Shown here: positions 9,919 through 20,286 of the stretch, one piece after another | Layout: each line of letters starts with the position of its first letter | How positions within the stretch are numbered: the stretch's first letter is position 1 | Source: Poronia punctata | Taxonomy: Eukaryota; Ascomycota; Sordariomycetes; Xylariales; Xylariaceae | Assembly: GCA_022579005.1 (NCBI GenBank) | Contig: MU401455.1 | Location: forward strand, 618,213-682,212 | Length of the DNA: 64,000 nt | Direction: 5' to 3' | The notes under the pieces: model-generated | Told to the model about the DNA's origin: nothing | What the model saw: the letters and a program-made list of their open reading frames with translations, nothing else | The model's database searches: none | Position numbers and translations under genes: made by a program

Positions 9919-12911
9919 TGGAGGCCGAAATGGTGGACTCTCCAGACGGGTTTAACCCATCCCCGAGCCGAAAGGCGGTAAGTTCCCTCCACGCCGGTAT
10001 CCGGGGATTCCGCCTCGTGAATAGTTGGTGTACCCGGCGTTCGTAGCGTCACATAGCGTCGGATTACCTAAGGGTTCTCTATCGTTTGCGATCGTCATGG
10101 ATAAACCCGTATGGCTGACATATGAGTGAGACAGTGTGACCAATGTCGCCTTAGGAAGGTAAACACATTGACCCGTCTGTATTTCTGCAAATGCAATAAA
10201 TTATATTCAACCATTTGTTGATGGAATCTCCCACGGCAGATTCGGTGTGATAAGGAAAAACCGTGCTCCAACTGCCGAAGTGCCAGACGGTCTTGCAGCT
10301 CGACTGGTGCGGGCCAGAAACCAAAAGAGCCACGTCAGAGAGTCTTGATTTCTAGCCAGTAGTATGTATTGCCCTTCTGATGAATATGCCATCATTACAG
10401 CTGCTCGTATATCGTTTATCTGTTGACACATCTTCCTCCCATCCAGCGAAAATAAGATTGATCGGATAGAGGACCGCCTAGCGGGAATTGAGAAACTGCT
10501 GGAACAATTATTATTGTCCAAGCCTGACTCGGTAGTGAATACTAACCCACAGCCTAAACCTACCGGACTCTCCAACCAACAACACGGGAACCAGATATCA
10601 TCTGCCTCTGTCCCCAGTGTCGTGAATACGCCATCAACATCCTCGGCTGGCGGAAAGAGGGAGGTGTCGGCATCGGAAAAGGGGGGAGATGCGGACAAGT
10701 CCAGAACCCTTTTCGAGCCTGAAGATGTAGAAACCTTTGAAGGCAACTCTTCGCTGACAGCTCATACCGCATTTGCCTCGGAATTCTGTATGACACCCCT
10801 TCACGCTTTCTCCTCTTGACCTTTACATTGTGCATCGTTTTCACATTTATATCCTCTCGCTGCCATGTCTTGCAATCTCATCCTACTACACATCTTCCCT
10901 TTAGCTTGATCTCATTAGAAACTTATTTTAAAGGAGCCGAGAGGACTAATACGCACATCAGTGGCAGATGCGGTGCGCAAGACCACAGGCGACGGTGTCG
11001 CCGTCAATCCAAAGTTCGACGCAGCTTTGAACTCACTGCGGCAGCTCATCAGTATACAAGAGGGGAGTCGGAAGCGGTCGACAAGTCAAGTATGGGCGCC
11101 GCGGTCACAACTCACAAATCCAACACCAGAAGGGGACGATTCCGCAACCTCAACCCGTAATAAGGCACCATCGAGGACGGCATTGAAGGACCTACCTCTT
11201 CCTCCCATGGCACTTGTTCGTGATCAGCTGAGCAACATGAGACGTAAGACTATGTCCCCTATTATGCCACGTGTCGGACATGCAATTCGACCCAATCCAT
11301 CGAAAATGGCAACTAACACGGCAGTTGCTACTTCATAGACGGACCTGTACCTGTTATGATTGCGATTCTATACATGTTCATAGACTACGATCACTTTGCC
11401 GATCGATGTCGACAGCTCTATTTTGCCACCGACGAGCCTTCGGAAGCCAGTTTCATCATTGTGAACGCTGGGTTGACGTACATTTTCTTTGAAGCATTCC
11501 TCACAGCGACGGACCCGTCTAAGCGAGCTAGTTACGAGAAGTGCCGTTCTATGTGTCAGCATAACCTCGAGATAGCGCTTTCACAGTTGAACATGATGAT
11601 GCCTGCCACAGGCGAGAATATCGAGGCATTGCTAATGGGAGTGAGTCCTATCATAACCCCATATCAATATAAATAGCTCACTACGGCACGCTGACAATGG
11701 TCCGTGAGGCAGGCTTCTTTCTGTGTAGATGTTTCGCGAGCATCTCTGGCTTGGATCCTTGTATCGAGAGCTGCCCATAGTATGTCATCTCTCCCCAGCG
11801 CCTCGCCGCCCAACGACCCGCCCAGAAAACTGACATCGTCCTAGTGTGCCGTACATTAGGCTACCATCAGATCCACACGATGAAAGACGACACGGCGCAG
11901 ACCAAAGCAGACAAATCCCTCCTATTTTGGTGCACCTACATGCTTGACAAAGCCCTATCGCTTCGTCTCGGCCGCGCCTCAGTCCTGCAAGACTACGACA
12001 TCTCCCTTCCGCACACGACACCAGACGCCAAAGCCGCGTATCCGGGCAAGGAAGTCCTAGCCCTGTGGATCCAGCACGCGCGTGTTCTCGGCCGGATCTA
12101 TGAACGCCTGTACTCTCCCGGCGCACTGCGGCAGCCGGAAGACGCGCGCACGGAGCAAGTAATGCTTCTCTCGGCGGAACAAAACCGACTCATGTCGGAG
12201 ACGCGATCGCTACTGCGCGAATTCGAGTCGGCCACCGATGGCGAAGGGAGGATGTTCGCTCTGACGCTCAAGTCTGACGAGGTGTCGTATTTACAGAGTC
12301 TAACACTGACGTACCGCGCCTTGCCGCCCAACGGGCCGCGGAGTAGGACATTTTCAGACGAGTGCATCGATATGGCACGGGCCTCGATGCGCTGCCACCA
12401 CGAGGCCATCGACATGATGGATGACCAATCGCTCAAGATCGTCTATATCCACTGGACCATCCTGTATGCGCCGTTCATCCCTTTTATCGTCATCTTCTGC
12501 CTCGTCATCGAGACGTCGGACCGTGACGACCTGCAGCGTCTGGCAGATTTTGTCAACTCGCTCGAGACGGCCTGTGAATTCTCCTCGTCCGCCCATAAGC
12601 TCCACCAGCTGTGTCAGTTGCTGCACAATATCGCCGAGCTCTATGTCGAAGCCAAGGCGCTCGAGCCTGTCAACCCAGCGGGCTTCGAGTTCGATACCTA
12701 TCTCAGCCAGCTCGGCCTGATGCCTGTTGATGATGCTGGCATGATGGGTTTGCAATCTGACTTGGACGGCGCAGCTGGCGAGGTGGACCCCCAGATGAGA
12801 TATTTGGCCCAGACGAACCAACTCGAAGGATGGTTCTCGAGTAAGAATTACATGATGGGTTTGTTGGAAGAAGACTTGTCCATGATTAACCCTACTGGAT
12901 GGCCAGGGTGA
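9919..12911 (+). CDS. Zn2Cys6 transcription factor with fungal-trans domain
   Basis: Eight exons: 9919-9978, 10135-10158, 10240-10361, 10447-10787, 10962-11243, 11339-11640, 11713-11779 and 11845-12911, giving 754 aa with every junction in frame. The binuclear zinc cluster is canonical: C21-x2-C24-x6-C31-x5-C37-x2-C40-x6-C47 (CDQCRLRK, then IRCDKEKP and CSNCRSARRSC). It is spread over exons 2 and 3, exon 2 being only 24 nt. A linker (PKEPRQRVLISSQ) leads to a coiled coil near 69-90 for dimerisation. A Ser/Gly-rich stretch follows, then the middle homology domain (GASFCVDVSRASLAWILVS, MCRTLGYH). It should act in the nucleus as a DNA-binding regulator; targets are unknown. Its place beside two SDR genes is suggestive only. 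Confidence 0.93.
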
Positions 12912-13272
12912 ATTTACAAGAGTACGAAGGAGACCACTGCTTATTTTGACGTTAGCGACTTGGTGTTATCTTTTTAGCGACAAATACCTACGTCTATAAC
13001 AAATGTATTAAACTTGAACACTAGCATGGCGATGAGAGGACGACAAAAGGAATTAATATTTTGCACATGACCACTGGTTGATAACTCCCTCAGAGAACGC
13101 CCAGGGCTAACCACGTGAGATGCTGTCCCGATCGTGGCTGATCTTCTACCAGTATGCCCCGATTCTGGTTTGCTCGTTTGTTTGTGTTTTGATTGATTTA
13201 TGTACACGGCATTCTACATTCCCGGGCCAGCAGTACTCTGGACCAACCAACCCCACACCCCCAAACCTCTCT
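12912..13272. other. Convergent intergenic region
   Basis: 361 bp shared 3' flanks of the Zn2Cys6 gene (plus) and the complex I gene (minus). No gene seen. Confidence 0.5.
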
Positions 13273-14073
13273 CTACTGTCCCGCCCTCTCGGCCTCTAGT
13301 TCTTTCTCGGCTTGTCGGTAGTATTTGGCGGTATCGACACCGTGCTGGTTGTGGTTGACAAAGTTGAACCAAGGGAGCACCGAGGTGAAGAGCGCGGCGT
13401 ATCGGGACTGTCTAGCAGCCACGCCTTGCATGTGAGGTGTCAACTTGCTCTCGCCGTACAGAGGCTCACCGGCCTTGACCTTGGCCACCATCTCCCTCAT
13501 GTCCATCTCGATCTCGCGCGCGTTCTCTGACATGCCGTAGAACCTTACTGTTATGTTACCATATTTGGTTAGCGTTTCGTCGTGGTGCTGGCTGGCTGGC
13601 TGGCTGGCTGTAGGTAAAGTATGCAAAAAACGTACAGATCGACCGTTGGTAGAAATATAGGAATCCGCCAATCGCTCCGACGACACCGGTCAGACGCATG
13701 GCCTGGGCGAACCCGCCCCGACCGACTTGCGAGGGCGCGAACCGCTCCATCGTGTATAGGAGGCCAGGACCGGCGGCGGCTGCCGTCACGCCGTGTACGT
13801 AATCTGATGTGCGGGCATATCCTATCACTCTCTTGAAGTGTCTGTACCGAATCCAATTCCTGTTAGCGAAGTCGGCGATAAAGTAGATCGAAGCTGGCGG
13901 GAGTGACAAAACGAAACGTACGGGTCATTGTCGATGAGCTAATGGGAAAAACAATGATTGTCAGCAAAGATTATTTCTCAATTGGGGGACGAAACGAAAA
14001 ACACAAAGCTTACAGGATACTCGGTCTGAATGACCTTGCTGGGGATATATGTCTGTTGGGTAGGGGTGGCCAT
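13273..14073 (-). CDS. Mitochondrial complex I 21 kDa-type accessory subunit
   Basis: Four exons on the minus strand: 14073-14014, 13938-13922 (17 nt), 13859-13636 and 13547-13273, giving 191 aa. The N-terminal half (YIPSKVIQTEYPLIDNDP, then FKRVIGYARTSDY) and the C-terminal half (FYGMSENAREIEMDMREM) match the two domains of the fungal NADH:ubiquinone oxidoreductase 20.9/21 kDa subunit (PF10785 and PF12853 types; NUXM class in Yarrowia). Residues about 45-105 contain two hydrophobic segments, fitting a membrane-arm subunit of the inner mitochondrial membrane. It has no catalytic role; it is an accessory assembly/stability subunit. Intron 3 contains a (GGCT)n run. It is divergent from csm3. 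Confidence 0.92.
13588..13610. repeat. Tetranucleotide microsatellite (GGCT)n
   Basis: GCTGGCTGGCTGGCTGGCTG-type repeat of between five and six units, lying wholly inside the third intron of the complex I subunit gene. Confidence 0.85.
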
Positions 14074-14530
14074 CTTTTTGTTTTGCGGTCAATTCGACAA
14101 CACCACCAATAGTAGCTCCGATTGAGTCTGAGGTCCGTCCCGACTTGAGCTTCAATTGCTGGTAAATCACGATGTCCGGGAAAGGCGCTTAGGTAAGCGG
14201 TTGTTCTTCGGCTGCTGGGCTGGAGCGGTTGTCGCCTTTGTCACTCAGGGATTGGAGCTTCGACCACCTGGTGGCATATACACGTACATACCGGTGGTTT
14301 TAGACTAACCGGATTGAGTGTAATTAGACATTCCCCTGGATTGCCCCACCACGACGCGGTTTCAATGGTACAGACGCGTCTGACGTACATCGACTTATCA
14401 ATATTTTGGAGATGTAGGTATTCCGCTTTACCTTACTTTTTCCACGTCACCATACATAGTATCTTTTGTTTGCTACTGGAAAGCCTCCTATCCTTAATAT
14501 CGGTCAAATAATCGCATTAGAAAATCCAGC
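14074..14530. other. Divergent promoter of the complex I gene and csm3
   Basis: 457 bp between two housekeeping genes read outward. CT-rich tracts precede the csm3 ATG. No further gene seen. Confidence 0.55.
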
Positions 14531-15688
14531 ATGGCTTCGCGATTAGTGTCTAGGCCGTCTGCACCTCCTGCAAGGCCACTTGCCGATATAAACGACTATG
14601 ACATAGACGATGATCCGTTCGCCTCGTCCGGCGACGAGGCACCCAAAAAGACCGGTGCTCCAGAGACACAGTCAAAGAAACGGAAAGACGCGAGCGGTCT
14701 CGGAATCGACGAAGAAGTCTCCGTCGCGAAAAAGGCAAGAGTGCCTAGGGTTAAACTTGACGAGGCGAGACTGCTATCAGAGAATGGGATTCCCAAACTG
14801 AGAAAGAAAGCAAGTAATCTGAAATTCAAGGGAAAGGGGCATGAGGTATGAGAAAACTCTTTCCTCATTACTTAGTAAATTAACGGTTCAATTTACTGAC
14901 GGACAGGGGTTGAAAACTCGCAGTTCTCGGATGCCGCTCGTCTCCTCTCATTCTACCAACTATGGCTGGATGACCTCTTCCCCAAAGCCAAATTTCTCGA
15001 CGCCCTCAGTATGGTGGAAAAGCTCGGACACAAGAATAATATACGTCTGAAGCGTATAGAATGGATCAACGAGGGCAAACCGAAAGCCGCCGGTTTTGAA
15101 GAAGACGACGATGATGATCTGTTTGGGAATTCTCGCCAGGACGATCCACCTACGGAACCTGCTAAGCTCGCGCCAATATTCAACAATAATCGAGCCACGA
15201 CGCCTAGCAGAGTCGACCCAGAAGACATTTATGATGCGACTCCAAAACGATCGACGGTCGCGGCGCCCGCTGCAGCATCATCACTGTTTGGTGGCGGCGG
15301 GCTTAACGATGAACCCGATGAAGACGAATTAGATGTGCTCATGGCTGAGGATGTTACGCAAATGCCAGCTCCAACTTCAATCTTTGGGGGCGGAACGATA
15401 AGGCCGGCGCAACAGGAACCAGATGAAGACGATTTGGATGCTCTGATGGCTGAAGCGGAAGGTGAAACGTCTAGTGCAAAAACTACCAAACCGGAGAACA
15501 AGGCCATAATTATAGATGAAGAAGACGATCTGGATGCGCTCATGGCGGAAGCTGAAGCCGAACATACGACTACAAGGACTCTACCAACGCGAGAAGGCGG
15601 TCCGGAAAATAAGAAACCTCCAATAGTCATCAACGATGTTGACGAGGATGAAGAGACCGCAATGGCCGAGATGGACGGGCTATGGTAA
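14531..15688 (+). CDS. csm3: Csm3/Swi3 replication fork protection complex subunit
   Basis: Two exons, 14531-14845 and 14924-15688, giving 359 aa. The intron joins LKFKGKGHE to [18 protein letters not shown]. The Swi3 domain (residues about 80-160: [47 protein letters not shown]) is diagnostic for Csm3/Swi3/Tipin. This protein pairs with Tof1/Swi1 in the nucleus, where the pair steadies stalled forks and supports the S-phase checkpoint. The N terminus is basic and disordered. The C-terminal half carries three acidic copies of [15 protein letters not shown] sequence (near 15325, 15430 and 15525), an unusually regular array. Length is similar to other filamentous ascomycete members. Confidence 0.94.
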
Positions 15689-16416
15689 CGATGACTGGCA
15701 TATCTCATTTCGGTCAGGGACATGGTCGGATTTGTTGGGCGTTACGGGATCGGGGCTGGGTTTGCAATATCAGCGTTTTAACGACGGCCTATTGCTTTTT
15801 TTTTATCTAATACAACACAGACGATATCCATGTATGAATGAGCTTAGGATCCCAAGAAAAGACCCAAAGCCTTTGCCATGGCTTGATCTGGGTGACTGGT
15901 CCCGCGTTTGAGAAAGTTATTTCACATCCAAATGGATAACAACCTACGGTACTACCTCGGGTCCTATCTACGGTTTAGTCCATCTATGACAATGCAATCT
16001 AGTGAACTAGTGAGCGGTCTGTTTTTTTATACAGGGGCATACTTTCAACACAGGGAGTCTGATACCACTCTTGACTGTCCAGTATTAGGCCTGTGTAAGA
16101 AATATATTCCGAAAAGCACTGTGGCTATGTCCTTCACTAGCTAATATCAAAAGCTACGAGTAGATTTGGGCCCATAGCTGTTGACTAATAAAATACCAGA
16201 CGACTTAGCATCATGAGCAGCCCGTCCAGCTCAGAAATGAAAAGAAACAAGAGAGTGTCCCGTTAAAACCAAAATCCCAAATCCGCTATTATTTCCCATC
16301 GTTAACCGTAAGTAATCGACCCATGACTGCGAAACCCCATCATAAGTCAGCACAAACCCCTCACTCAAAACTCTCCTAGGGTACCGGTAGTTCCACATAC
16401 CATCTCATTCATTTAT
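15689..16416. other. Convergent intergenic region
   Basis: 728 bp between csm3 (plus) and the small secreted protein gene (minus). Short ORFs at 15636-15911 and 15908-16144 have no features and were not accepted. Nothing else seen. Confidence 0.5.
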
Positions 16417-16755
16417 TTATGTGTAAAAGTAGCAGCGACCATCGCTAGCCCCGCAAAAGGTAGCCCTTGTACCGCAACACTCGGAGGCACAGCAGCGGCT
16501 ATAGGGGCAGCAACGACCCCTACAGTACCAGGGGTAATTGGAAGGACAGGATTGACGAGTCGAGATGCCATTGCCATTGCCATTGCCGCTCTCGGTCTCA
16601 GTCTCGTTCCCGGCGCTGACGCCTGCGAGAGCGTAGAGGTCGTCGGAAAGTGATAGGATGTCGACGGTTGGGAGAGCGCCTTCGTCGCGCGAGGCTATGC
16701 ATGAGGCGGTGCCGAGGGCGGGGAGGAGGGTGAGGAGCGCGAGGGTGAGTTTCAT
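16417..16755 (-). CDS. Small secreted cysteine-rich prepropeptide (granulin-like Cys pattern)
   Basis: Intronless, 112 aa. Residues 1-18 form a classic signal peptide (MKLTLALLTLLPALGTAS). Residues 19-67 are an acidic, Gly/Asn-rich pro-like region ending in STR. The C-terminal 45 residues hold ten cysteines (70, 78, 82, 83, 88, 89, 93, 94, 101, 108) with three adjacent CC pairs: C-x7-C-x3-CC-x4-CC-x3-CC-x6-C-x6-C. The pairs CCPYSRCC resemble the granulin staircase, but spacing is not identical to a granulin. A disulfide-rich extracellular peptide, possibly cut at Arg67, is inferred. It could be an effector, antimicrobial or cell-wall peptide; no function can be assigned. A run of 15 G lies 72 bp upstream of the ATG. 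Confidence 0.8.
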   Translation of the reverse strand: MKLTLALLTLLPALGTASCIASRDEGALPTVDILSLSDDLYALAGVSAGNETETESGNGNGNGISTRQSCPSNYPWYCRGRCCPYSRCCASECCGTRATFCGASDGRCYFYT

Positions 16756-16826
16756 GTTGGGCGATGGTTTATTAGGTGGTGGTGGTGATGATGATGGGGG
16801 AGAGAGGATGGGTTTAGGGGATGATA

Positions 16827-16841
16827 GGGGGGGGGGGGGGG
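16827..16841. repeat. G15 homopolymer
   Basis: Fifteen consecutive G residues upstream of the small secreted protein gene at 16755 (C-run in its sense direction). Confidence 0.9.
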
Positions 16842-17015
16842 TATTTATACTTCTTCAGATGTTTTTACCTACGTACTTGTATATGAATGCCTGCCTACCT
16901 GCCTAACTCCTTTCTTTTTGTTCGTAGTTCTTGTCCTGGAAATGTAAACATGAGAGAGAGCCTTCGCTTGCCAAAAATACCTACACCGGCGACTCATAAC
17001 CATGTCTCGCCGATG

Positions 17016-17042
17016 CAGGACAGGACAGGACAGGACAGGACA
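17016..17042. repeat. Pentanucleotide tandem repeat (CAGGA)n
   Basis: Five near-perfect CAGGA units in intergenic DNA. Confidence 0.9.
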
Positions 17043-20000
17043 AGCTGCCAAATGACTGACAAACCTACGAGTAGGTATTGACCTTAGGCACCTATTACAT
17101 CACTCCTCTCGTACAAGCTTCAGGTTTAGGTACACTCCAAGATGGTATCTACCTAACTTACACGTAGGTATTATCTACACGTCCTGAAAATTACTTAATC
17201 TCCGCTAGATACGGTGAGCGAACTACTACCTACTCGGAGGTAGGGCTGCGGCACTTCGTTTTCTAGGCTAGGCGAAGATCAATTGCCGGACCCGGTACGT
17301 GTAACCGTACCTACCTGAATCCCAACCCGAGCGATGCGATAGGTTTAGGTATGCATATTCGGGGAATTACGTTGATGATGAATTGCCGGCCGGCAAGGTT
17401 GACAAGGAATTCCAACTACGATTCAAGGAATACCTAACCTAGTACGTTAGCGTAATGTGGGAAGATTTCAGCTTTGACTCGAATCATGGATACTTCGTAG
17501 GACTCTCTGGGATTGTTTGGGACATCCCTTTGTTTTCCCAGCTTAGGTGACAGGTCGAGGTTTCTCTTTCTTCCCTACCCATCATTTACCGTACCGGACC
17601 CCATTGTCAGGTTCCATTGTTGCAGGAATATCCCAAGTCCTACCTGATGGTAAACTTGCGGCTTGAATTATGTACTCGTACGTGTTGAGCAAGGCAATGT
17701 TACAAGATCTACGGTTCCTTCATCCTGTTCGGTAGTCGAACGCTGAAGGGGGTGGTTGAAGTTCAGCCCTAGGTAATGCGGGTCTCTTCCCCAGACAGGC
17801 CCCCAGGGGGGATTTCATGAACCACGTGGCTCCGCTTGTGCTATCTTTCCGTTTCGGAGCCTGACGAAGATATCTAGGTTAGTGTAGTTGCGTGGTAGAT
17901 TTACTCGTCTTTAGTTTGTCTACACACTTTATTGGGTTGGTGAATGAGGGGGTTTGTTGTTATGTTGTTGTGTTGCTATTCAATGAATACGGCACCTTTC
18001 TTTACTGGTACTGAATGCTAAGATGAAATATGGAGTATCGAAACAGAAAGTTTACCTAAGCGTCAAGCAGGCCTTCCTAGACGATACCTGACGGTTTTAA
18101 GTCATGGGGCTGAAAACGATTCCCAGTAAATAGAAAACAAATTCAAGCCTTCTCATTACCTAACCTAGACCCTTCCTCATCGGTGTCTGATCAAGTGAAT
18201 GATGATGATCTTCACCTTTTATTTTCCTGAGTTGCAGAGCAGAGCCAAGTGGCTCTATCCAATAAGTTAACTCCTTGAAATCCCCCAACGTCTTGGTAAG
18301 GCATGACAGCTTCAGCTCCTCAGTTTCAGAGTAGGTAGGATGTTATTACGTAGGTATGTGGCAGTGCATCTTCAGCTCTTCAGCTCGGCTCCATTCCTTC
18401 TGTTGCCTTGCAGCTGGCTAATGGCAACATGCGCTTATAGATTTCTGAATGTTCAGGCGGTGTGAGTCGTGACTGAAGGGAGCCAAGAACTTGATACCTA
18501 ACTGCAGAATACTGACCCTTGGATGGCCTTCCACGAACACATACGCATATGATACAAAATGTTGATCTGCGCTGTGACTTCCTACTAGATATGACATACC
18601 TATTCTATAAATATCTTGAATGCTCTTGGGCCCAAAGCGCACTCTTAGAGAAAGAAAGGGTATTAGATTCTTTATTCGCTACGACCTCGTATGTGCTTAT
18701 CTACTTGCATACGATGATACGAGTAGTCGCGAATGGATGGTCTTGCCATTTCCTCAAGCTAAGCTAGGAATCCGTAGCTAATGAATACCAGTTGAAAGTA
18801 GGCTGGGCGAAAAAAAGCAGAAAAAAATGTCAATAAGTCTCGCTCGGAACTAGCTCGGATATTTTGTTATCTTCCTTTGCCGAAGGTTTTACCTACCATA
18901 CCCGGGCTCAAGACTTTTTTCATTTTTCGACAACCGGTCCTACCGAAAAACATCTAGACGTCTAGCGTCGGTTATTAAGAACGTATTGCTGTCTTGCTAG
19001 GTAAAAAAGAGCTACTAGTACATGTACGGGCAATGATGATGTGTGACAGTATGTGGTCGGCATGCGGCTCATGCTACAATATCATTTTCATACCCAGGCC
19101 CTGTAAGATTATATTACCTGGCCGAGTTGGCTATGATTATCAACATCAGCCAATGATAGGTAAATCATACGAGGGGGTCGTGTTGGTGTTGGCTCATTAA
19201 GGTATACACATAAGTTGAGAAAGAAATCGTGGATGGGCGCTGGTGTACCTACCCGGGGGATCGTATTTTATCGATGCGGTAACTACCATAAACGCCCGGA
19301 TGAACAAGGGCTCACTACGTAGGAAGGGACATCTCTCGAGGCTCTAGTATGAGTAAGGCAAGTAACCGGACACCGAAACAAGCCTATGGTTAGGATATGT
19401 GGTGTCCTATTACTTGGGCCGGGTAATATTTATCACTCCTGAGCATGGTTCTATCGTAGAACTTGCCGCCGTGATTGGTGTTGTAACTGGCTTCTAAAGA
19501 CCTAAACTAGGTAGACTTCAATGGATTCGACGGTCATAGACTCATACATAGTAGTTAACTTATACCCCACCAACACTTTAATATCGGCACACTCGAGCTT
19601 GCAGCTTGCAAGGTCAGTGTGGGACAGAGATGATGGCACTAGTTAGAAGAATAACGCAGTCTTTTTCTCTCTTCTCCTATAAAGCTATCAAGCGAAAACA
19701 TTTATTCAAGTTAAGTGCTCGCATCTGATGGAGCTTGTTTCTGCTTCATCTTCCTGTGACGTTTTGGCGGGGTAAATCTGCTCCGGGGGTTTATTATCGG
19801 TGAGGTAATATGGGGGCCAAATAGGAAGTACGTATACGTAGGTAAGCAAGGTAATAAATGTCTATATATTACCTTCGGTAAGAACACTATCTTGGTCAAA
19901 TCGAAATGTTTATATGACCTCAAATTTGTGTCGGTATACTCTCTGACAATTTATTATTGGCATTGTAGTTGAAGTCTTCTCCTACTTGATGCCGTCATTG

Positions 20001-20286
20001 TGTTGTTCTGTTTGGTGGTTTGCCAGGTACCTAGATATGTATCCAGTAATTATCTGGGCCTTGCCTTCCATTGGTAACACGCGACCCACAGTAGGTACCT
20101 GTACCGCCCGACTACTACTTTATGTATTGTAATATTACCTACGTGTGCCGCAAACTATCCCAATCCATCTTTCCACAATAGGTGAAATCACTACTCCCCT
20201 TACTTTCGATAAGCTACTCCGTCTTCCCAGTTCGTATACATGTTCACGCAGGCTATTTGTGCCCTAGAATAGAGAAAATCTTCAAA

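Larger units (their letters stand above)
16756..20286. other. 3.5-kb gene-free intergenic region
   Basis: No gene could be supported. It holds a G homopolymer (16827-16841), a CAGGA tandem repeat (17016-17042), many TAGGTA/TACCTA and ACGAGTA/TACTCGT words (dense at 16868-17230), and the upstream region of ski2. Small ORFs (for example 18418-18642, 18519-18767) are featureless. Confidence 0.55.

Noticed and set aside
4039..12911. A secondary-metabolite gene cluster formed by two SDRs, a kinase-like protein and a Zn2Cys6 regulator
   Set aside because: No polyketide synthase, peptide synthetase, terpene cyclase or transporter is present; the neighbours then become housekeeping genes.
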